A DNA stretch of 10,123 bases from Collinsella sp. Lineage in GTDB: Bacteria; Actinomycetota; Coriobacteriia; Coriobacteriales; Coriobacteriaceae. This document shows positions 6,948 through 10,123 of the stretch, piece by piece. Positions within the stretch are counted from its first letter, which is position 1. Each line of letters starts with the position of its first letter. The notes under the pieces were generated by a model. The model saw nothing but the letters and a program-made list of their open reading frames with translations, ran no database searches and was not told the DNA's origin. Made by a program: the position numbers and the translations under genes. The stretch lies in contig JAHYYI010000044.1 in the NCBI GenBank assembly GCA_019425045.1, forward strand, positions 1 to 10,123. The letters are read 5' to 3'.

Positions 6948-7859
6948 CTATTTGTTTTCGCAGTCCTGCGCGGACTGCGCGGTCTTGTCGCCCGTCACGC
7001 CCAGCCCGTAGCGAAAGCTAATGGCATCGACGGGGCACGCACCCACGCATTTGCCGCAACGAATGCACTCGGCATGGTCGGGCGTACGCGTAACGTCCAC
7101 GTCCATCAGACACACCTTGGCGCACTTGCCGCACGAAACGCATTTGCACTGGTCAACCTGAATCCCCAACAACGACACCTTGTTCATGAGCGCATAAAAC
7201 GCACCGAGGGGGCAGATCCATTTGCAGAAGGGGCGGTAGAACAACACGCTCAGCACCGCAACCGCAATGAGAATCGCGAGCTTCCAGGTAAAGAGCTTTC
7301 CCAGCGCGGAGCGGATTCCCGTATTCATGATGGACAGCGGAATCGCACCCTCGAGCACGCCCTGTGGGCAGATGTACTTGCAAAAGAACGGGTCGCCCAT
7401 GCCCACATCGTTGACCACCAAGACAGGCAGCAGCACCACGGCAAACAGCAGCACGGCATACTTGATGTACGTGAGCGGCTTGAGCTTTTTCGTTGATAGC
7501 TTTTTGCCGGGAATCTTGTGTAGAAGTTCCTGCAGCCATCCAAACGGGCACAAAAAGCCGCATACAAAACGCCCCAACAGTACGCCGATCAGAATGAGCG
7601 TTCCGGTGACGTAATACGAAAAGCTAAACTTAGACGAGCCCACCACCGACTGAAACGAGCCGATGGGACACGCACCCGAAGCCGCCGGACACGAGTAGCA
7701 GTTGAGTCCCGGCACACAGACGGCCTTGCCCGCCCCTTGGTAAATGCCTCCCTTGGCAAAATTGGGCAGATGAATATTGGTCGCAAGCGTCGCCGCCGCC
7801 TGAATGAATCCGCGAAATCGGGCCAAAACATGCGACGCAGTGTTTTCTCTTTTATCCAA
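6948..7859 (-). CDS. Membrane-bound 4Fe-4S polyferredoxin (NapH/CcoG-like)
   Basis: With the TTG start at 7859 the protein has 303 residues. It carries a cysteine cluster at 48, 54, 57 and 64, then about four membrane segments with CxxxCP motifs on their flanks (C100/C104, C160/C164, C212/C216). It ends in a double 4Fe-4S ferredoxin domain (CxxCxxCxxxC at 240-250 and CxxCxxCxxxCP at 265-276). NapH-type proteins carry electrons between quinol or cytoplasmic donors and extracytoplasmic acceptors. Here the acceptor is plausibly the lipoprotein encoded next (inference). No ATG gives a good start: 7931 and 7907 would overlap the small gene upstream almost wholly and add residues unlike the family. 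The TTG overlaps the TAA of that gene (7852-7854), with GGAG 10 bases before it, which suggests translational coupling. The exact start is uncertain; the identity is secure. Confidence 0.88.
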   Translation of the reverse strand: MDKRENTASHVLARFRGFIQAAATLATNIHLPNFAKGGIYQGAGKAVCVPGLNCYSCPAASGACPIGSFQSVVGSSKFSFSYYVTGTLILIGVLLGRFVCGFLCPFGWLQELLHKIPGKKLSTKKLKPLTYIKYAVLLFAVVLLPVLVVNDVGMGDPFFCKYICPQGVLEGAIPLSIMNTGIRSALGKLFTWKLAILIAVAVLSVLFYRPFCKWICPLGAFYALMNKVSLLGIQVDQCKCVSCGKCAKVCLMDVDVTRTPDHAECIRCGKCVGACPVDAISFRYGLGVTGDKTAQSAQDCENK

Positions 7860-8001
7860 TTCCGATACACTCCAAGCACAGCCTAATCGCTTTGGCCAGC
7901 ACGGCATCCGCCTCGCCACGCATAACACCAAAGCACACCATGGTAATTCCGACGATCAACAAAGCGACCTGTACCACGGGTTTTACCGCTTTGAACAACA
8001 C
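7852..8001 (-). CDS. CD1871A-family CXXC motif small membrane protein
   Basis: This 49-residue gene starts at GTG 8001 (or TTG 7998, one codon later) with a strong AAAGGAGT site just upstream. It has one hydrophobic helix (about residues 8-26), a short MRGEADAVLAKAI segment, and the C-terminal motif CLECIGIG with cysteines at 42 and 45. The RGE-x-x-VL-x-KA-x-x-x-CLECIGIG ending is the signature I recall for the CD1871A family of short CXXC proteins. Its function is not known. It is the first gene of a three-gene operon and overlaps the polyferredoxin start. A CXXC pair on a membrane anchor beside a polyferredoxin and a thioredoxin-fold lipoprotein suggests a thiol or metal-site role (inference). 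It is easily missed because of its size and non-ATG start. Confidence 0.82.
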   Translation of the reverse strand: MLFKAVKPVVQVALLIVGITMVCFGVMRGEADAVLAKAIRLCLECIGIG

Positions 8002-8030
8002 GACCACTCCTTTCGTTACGCGACCATTGG

Positions 8031-8058
8031 ACCATATCGGCTATAAAATCCGTGTTAA
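8031..8058 (-). promoter_or_regulatory. Candidate promoter of the redox operon
   Basis: On the - strand TTAACA (8058-8053), 16 bases, then TATGGT (8036-8031). Transcription would start near 8024, just ahead of the ribosome site at about 8005-8013. The -10 box overlaps the left arm of an inverted repeat and faces the divergent promoter of the two-component system. Confidence 0.4.
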
Positions 8059-8069
8059 GCGCGATATGG
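8032..8069. promoter_or_regulatory. Inverted repeat in the divergent promoter region
   Basis: CCATATCG (8032-8039) and CGATATGG (8062-8069) are exact reverse complements 22 bases apart. They bracket the TATAAAAT box (8042-8049), the likely -10 region of the response regulator gene, which lacks a good -35 box. A direct repeat GACCAT lies at 8022-8027 and 8030-8035. The arrangement suits a regulator that acts on both divergent units, possibly the response regulator itself, although OmpR-type proteins more often bind direct repeats. Confidence 0.4.
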
Positions 8070-8088
8070 AATGTGCAAGGAGACTGTT

Positions 8089-8763
8089 ATGCGTATTTTG
8101 ATCGTCGAAGACGAGCGAGCACTGTGCGATGCAATCGCGCGCAGCTTGCGAAACTTGGCGTACAGCGTCGACTGCTGTCACGATGGACAGGAGGCGCTCG
8201 ACCTGCTGGGCGTCGAAGTCTTTGACCTCGTGGTGCTCGACCTCAATCTCCCCCGTATCGACGGCATGACCGTGCTCAGGGAACTTAGGAAAACCGACTG
8301 CGAGACCAAGGTACTGATTCTGTCCGCACGTGGCGAAGTATCCGATAAAGTCACCGGACTCGATGCCGGCGCCAACGATTACCTTACCAAGCCGTTTCAT
8401 CTGGACGAACTTGCGGCAAGGATCCGCAGCCTTACCCTCAGGCGCTTCGCACAAAGCGACATAGTATTAACCTGCGGAAAGCTCAACTTTGACACCAAGG
8501 CGCGCATCGCTTCCGTGGACAGTGAGGCTCTATCTCTTACACGCAAGGAAACGGGAATCTTGGAATACCTGATGCTTAATCAGGGGCGACCGGTAAGCCA
8601 AGAGGAGCTTATAGAGCACGTTTGGGATAGCACCGTGAACAGCTTTAGCAACGCAACCCGCGTTCACATCTCGTCGCTCCGAAAAAAGTTGCGCGGCGCT
8701 TTGGGATACGACCCGATTCGCAATCGGATTGGAGAGGGCTACGTTATGGAGGATGGAGAATGA
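8089..8763 (+). CDS. OmpR/PhoB-family response regulator
   Basis: From the ATG at 8089 the protein is 224 residues, normal for the family. The receiver domain (1-115) has the acidic pocket around Asp8, the phospho-acceptor Asp51 in VLDLNLP, Ser79 in LILSARG and Lys101 in LTKPF. The C-terminal winged helix (about 128-222) has the ESLTRKE-like LSLTRKETGILEYL helix, the EELIEHVW segment, recognition helix ATRVHISSLRKKL and the wing RIGEGYVM. The start at 8089 has AAGGAG six bases upstream. The alternative ATG at 8071 has no such site and adds six residues before the conserved MRILIVEDE. Its last codons overlap the kinase start (ATGA at 8760-8763). It is divergent from the redox operon, so it may control it (inference). 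Confidence 0.95.
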   Translation: MRILIVEDERALCDAIARSLRNLAYSVDCCHDGQEALDLLGVEVFDLVVLDLNLPRIDGMTVLRELRKTDCETKVLILSARGEVSDKVTGLDAGANDYLTKPFHLDELAARIRSLTLRRFAQSDIVLTCGKLNFDTKARIASVDSEALSLTRKETGILEYLMLNQGRPVSQEELIEHVWDSTVNSFSNATRVHISSLRKKLRGALGYDPIRNRIGEGYVMEDGE

Positions 8764-9911
8764 AAGGGCTTTCGCTGCAATGGCGCATAACGATTATGAC
8801 GGCACTGCTCACGTGTGCGGCATGCGTGCTGACGAACTGCCTGGTCGGCTATACGGGCATGCGCTACATGGATGCCATCGGCAGCGACATCTCGGCCTTT
8901 AACGCAACCGGCGAAGATTCGCTCCAGGCGTTCGACCCAACGAAAGCAGCCCTCGATGACAAGGTCACGATCGTCGTAAACGACGCACAGGAGTCTTTTG
9001 GCACGACAGCCTGGTACATCACGGCTGGAGTCACACTCCTTGGCGGCGCGCTGGCATACTTTGTGAGCGGCCGTGCACTCAAACCGCTACGGGCTTTTGC
9101 AGCTCAGGTTGAGCGTGTGCAACCTGACAACCTAAGCGAAATCAGACTCAATGAAGATGTGCCCACCGAGCTACAACGATGCAGCGCCTCTTTCAACGAC
9201 ATGATCGCTCGTCTTGGCGAAGGGTTCTCTGCACAGCGTCAGTTTACCGGCAACGCCGCACACGAGCTGCGCACCCCGCTCGCCCTTATGCAAGCACAGA
9301 TTGAACTATTCATCTCCGAACACTCCGGTTTGCAACCCGAAACAGCCGAGCTGCTCGGCCTGCTACAAGAACAAACCGAGCGCATGTCTCGAATGGCCAA
9401 GGTATTGCTCGAGATGAGTGAGCTCCGCAGCGTTCCTTGCGAGGACGATGTTGAACTTGGTCCCTTGTCCGAAGAGGTCCTCACCGACCTAGCGCCACTT
9501 GCCGAAAATAAGGGCATAGCCCTCAATTGTGCTGGAGACGCTTTAGTAATCGGGAGCGACACGCTTCTCTATCGGCTGGTGTTTAACCTGGTCGAAAATG
9601 CCATCCGTTACAGCCGCCCCGGCTCGACTGTCAACGTCTCCATCTGCGACAACGACAGCCACGTGTTCCTGCGAGTCGAGGACCAGGGCCCGGGAATACC
9701 CAAACAGTACCGTGAGAGCATCTTCCAACCGTTCTTTCGCCTGGATAAATCCCGCAGCAGGGCATACGGCGGCGCAGGACTCGGGCTAGCGCTCGTTTGG
9801 GAGATTGCAGCGCTTCACGGTGGCGCCGTAGAGGTCGAAGCAAGTTCCGAGAACGGGACCACTATGCTCGCAAGCCTTCCAAAACGATCCGCAGCATTAA
9901 CCGAACAGTAA
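8760..9911 (+). CDS. Membrane sensor histidine kinase
   Basis: This 383-residue kinase has membrane helices at about 10-33 and 84-104, with a short outer segment of about 50 residues between them. A HAMP-like linker follows at about 105-155. The HisKA helix carries phospho-acceptor His168 in NAAHELRTPL. The catalytic domain has the N box (N276-N280, NLVENA), G1 DQGPGIP (308-314), an F box around FQPFFRLDKS, and G2 GGAGLGLAL (337-345). It overlaps the response regulator gene by four bases, so the two are co-translated partners. The outer segment is too short for a typical ligand-binding domain, which suggests sensing within the membrane. The first membrane helix contains Cys19, Cys22 and Cys27, the first two forming a CAAC pair. 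Given the neighbouring thiol-redox operon, this may be where a redox signal is read (inference). Confidence 0.95.
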   Translation: MKGLSLQWRITIMTALLTCAACVLTNCLVGYTGMRYMDAIGSDISAFNATGEDSLQAFDPTKAALDDKVTIVVNDAQESFGTTAWYITAGVTLLGGALAYFVSGRALKPLRAFAAQVERVQPDNLSEIRLNEDVPTELQRCSASFNDMIARLGEGFSAQRQFTGNAAHELRTPLALMQAQIELFISEHSGLQPETAELLGLLQEQTERMSRMAKVLLEMSELRSVPCEDDVELGPLSEEVLTDLAPLAENKGIALNCAGDALVIGSDTLLYRLVFNLVENAIRYSRPGSTVNVSICDNDSHVFLRVEDQGPGIPKQYRESIFQPFFRLDKSRSRAYGGAGLGLALVWEIAALHGGAVEVEASSENGTTMLASLPKRSAALTEQ

Positions 9912-9917
9912 AACGAA

Positions 9918-9949
9918 AGGGGTCCCGCACACGTTTGCGCGGGACCCCT
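9918..9949. terminator. Bidirectional hairpin terminator between the kinase and the guaA remnant
   Basis: Arms 9918-9928 and 9939-9949 form an 11-bp perfect stem around a 10-nt loop. Read on the - strand the stem is followed by TTCGTTTTAC, the better T-tract, so it suits a gene entering from the right (originally guaA). On the + strand it lies just seven bases after the kinase stop. Confidence 0.75.
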
Positions 9950-9984
9950 CTCCGTCAATGCAATTCGCCCAAAAGAGTAGAAGT

Positions 9985-10056
9985 TTACTCCCACTCGACC
10001 GTGCCGACAGGCTTAGGCGTGAGGTCGTAGCACACGCGGCAGATACCGGGGACCTC
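9985..10056 (-). pseudogene. guaA: 3'-terminal fragment of GMP synthase (guaA)
   Basis: The - strand from 10056 encodes the last 23 residues of GMP synthase: EVPGICRVCYDL, then TPKPVGTVEWE and TAA at 9985-9987. The family ends in the same way, with a ...PGTIEWE-type tail that forms part of the C-terminal dimerisation domain. Just upstream the same frame meets a stop (TAA at 10060-10062), and no frame continues with the expected conserved sequence (an S-R-I-I-N-like stretch should precede EVPG). The fragment cannot be functional alone. The 3' end of guaA is a known integration hotspot for genomic islands, and a displaced end is what insertion leaves behind. A deletion, or a frameshift plus divergence, would look similar over so few bases. 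Confidence 0.7.
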
Positions 10057-10086
10057 CCTTTATACGTTCGGGGTTGATTTCCGATC

Positions 10087-10122
10087 TCAGCCGAACACAT
10101 TGAGCAAATAGGCCGTTCCCGC
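10087..10122 (-). CDS. Possible C-terminal end of an unidentified gene at the window edge
   Basis: One - strand frame reads AGTAYLLNVFG and stops with TGA at 10087-10089, about 30 bases before the guaA fragment. It may be the tail of a gene lying beyond the window. Eleven residues are too few to assign a family, and other frames through the edge are also open. Confidence 0.2.
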   Translation of the reverse strand, partial: AGTAYLLNVFG

Positions 10123-10123
10123 A

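Noticed and set aside
7860..7931. Polyferredoxin start at ATG 7931 or 7907
   Set aside because: Both lie inside the well-supported 49-residue CXXC gene in another frame and have poor ribosome sites; the TTG at 7859 fits the gene overlap.
9797..10030. + strand frame overlapping the end of the kinase and the guaA fragment
   Set aside because: It runs through the terminator, is rich in Arg and Ser, and lies opposite the recognisable GuaA C-terminus.

Overview
The window looks like a chromosomal segment of an anaerobic, fairly high-GC Gram-positive gut actinobacterium of the Coriobacteriia, most likely close to Collinsella. This is inferred from gene content: a large MacB-like ABC exporter, an OFA-type MFS transporter with a TetR regulator, and a tiny CD1871A-family CXXC protein next to a polyferredoxin and a TlpA-like lipoprotein. 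No rRNA or tRNA is present to confirm it. I saw no CRISPR array, insertion sequence or phage gene.

Layout, left to right. (1) 1-2214: a TetR-family regulator (+) converges on an MFS transporter (-), with a strong hairpin terminator between their 3' ends. The MFS promoter is well formed and a 24-bp near-palindrome covers its -10 box, the expected form of a TetR-type operator. (2) 2215-2504: a gene-free stretch dominated by an about 190-base element bounded by 37-bp perfect inverted repeats, followed by a 29-bp palindromic repeat. (3) 2505-5759 (-): a 1084-residue ABC ATPase-permease fusion with an oversized extracytoplasmic domain. (4) 5850-5946: a good terminator and a second copy of the 29-bp palindrome. 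(5) 5952-8001 (-): a three-gene operon encoding a 49-residue CXXC protein, a membrane polyferredoxin and a thioredoxin-fold lipoprotein. This looks like a route carrying electrons from the cytoplasm to an extracytoplasmic thiol protein. (6) 8089-9911 (+): a translationally coupled OmpR-type response regulator and histidine kinase, divergent from the redox operon across overlapping promoters that share an inverted repeat. (7) 9918-10123: a bidirectional terminator and, on the - strand, only the last 23 codons of GMP synthase (guaA), cut off upstream by unrelated sequence.

How the genes may work together (inference). The redox operon and the divergent two-component system probably form one regulated module, and the kinase has a CxxC pair in its first membrane segment that may be relevant. 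The TetR/MFS pair is a separate regulated efflux or uptake unit. The guaA stub suggests that the right edge borders an integrated element or a rearrangement, because the 3' end of guaA is a known genomic island integration hotspot.
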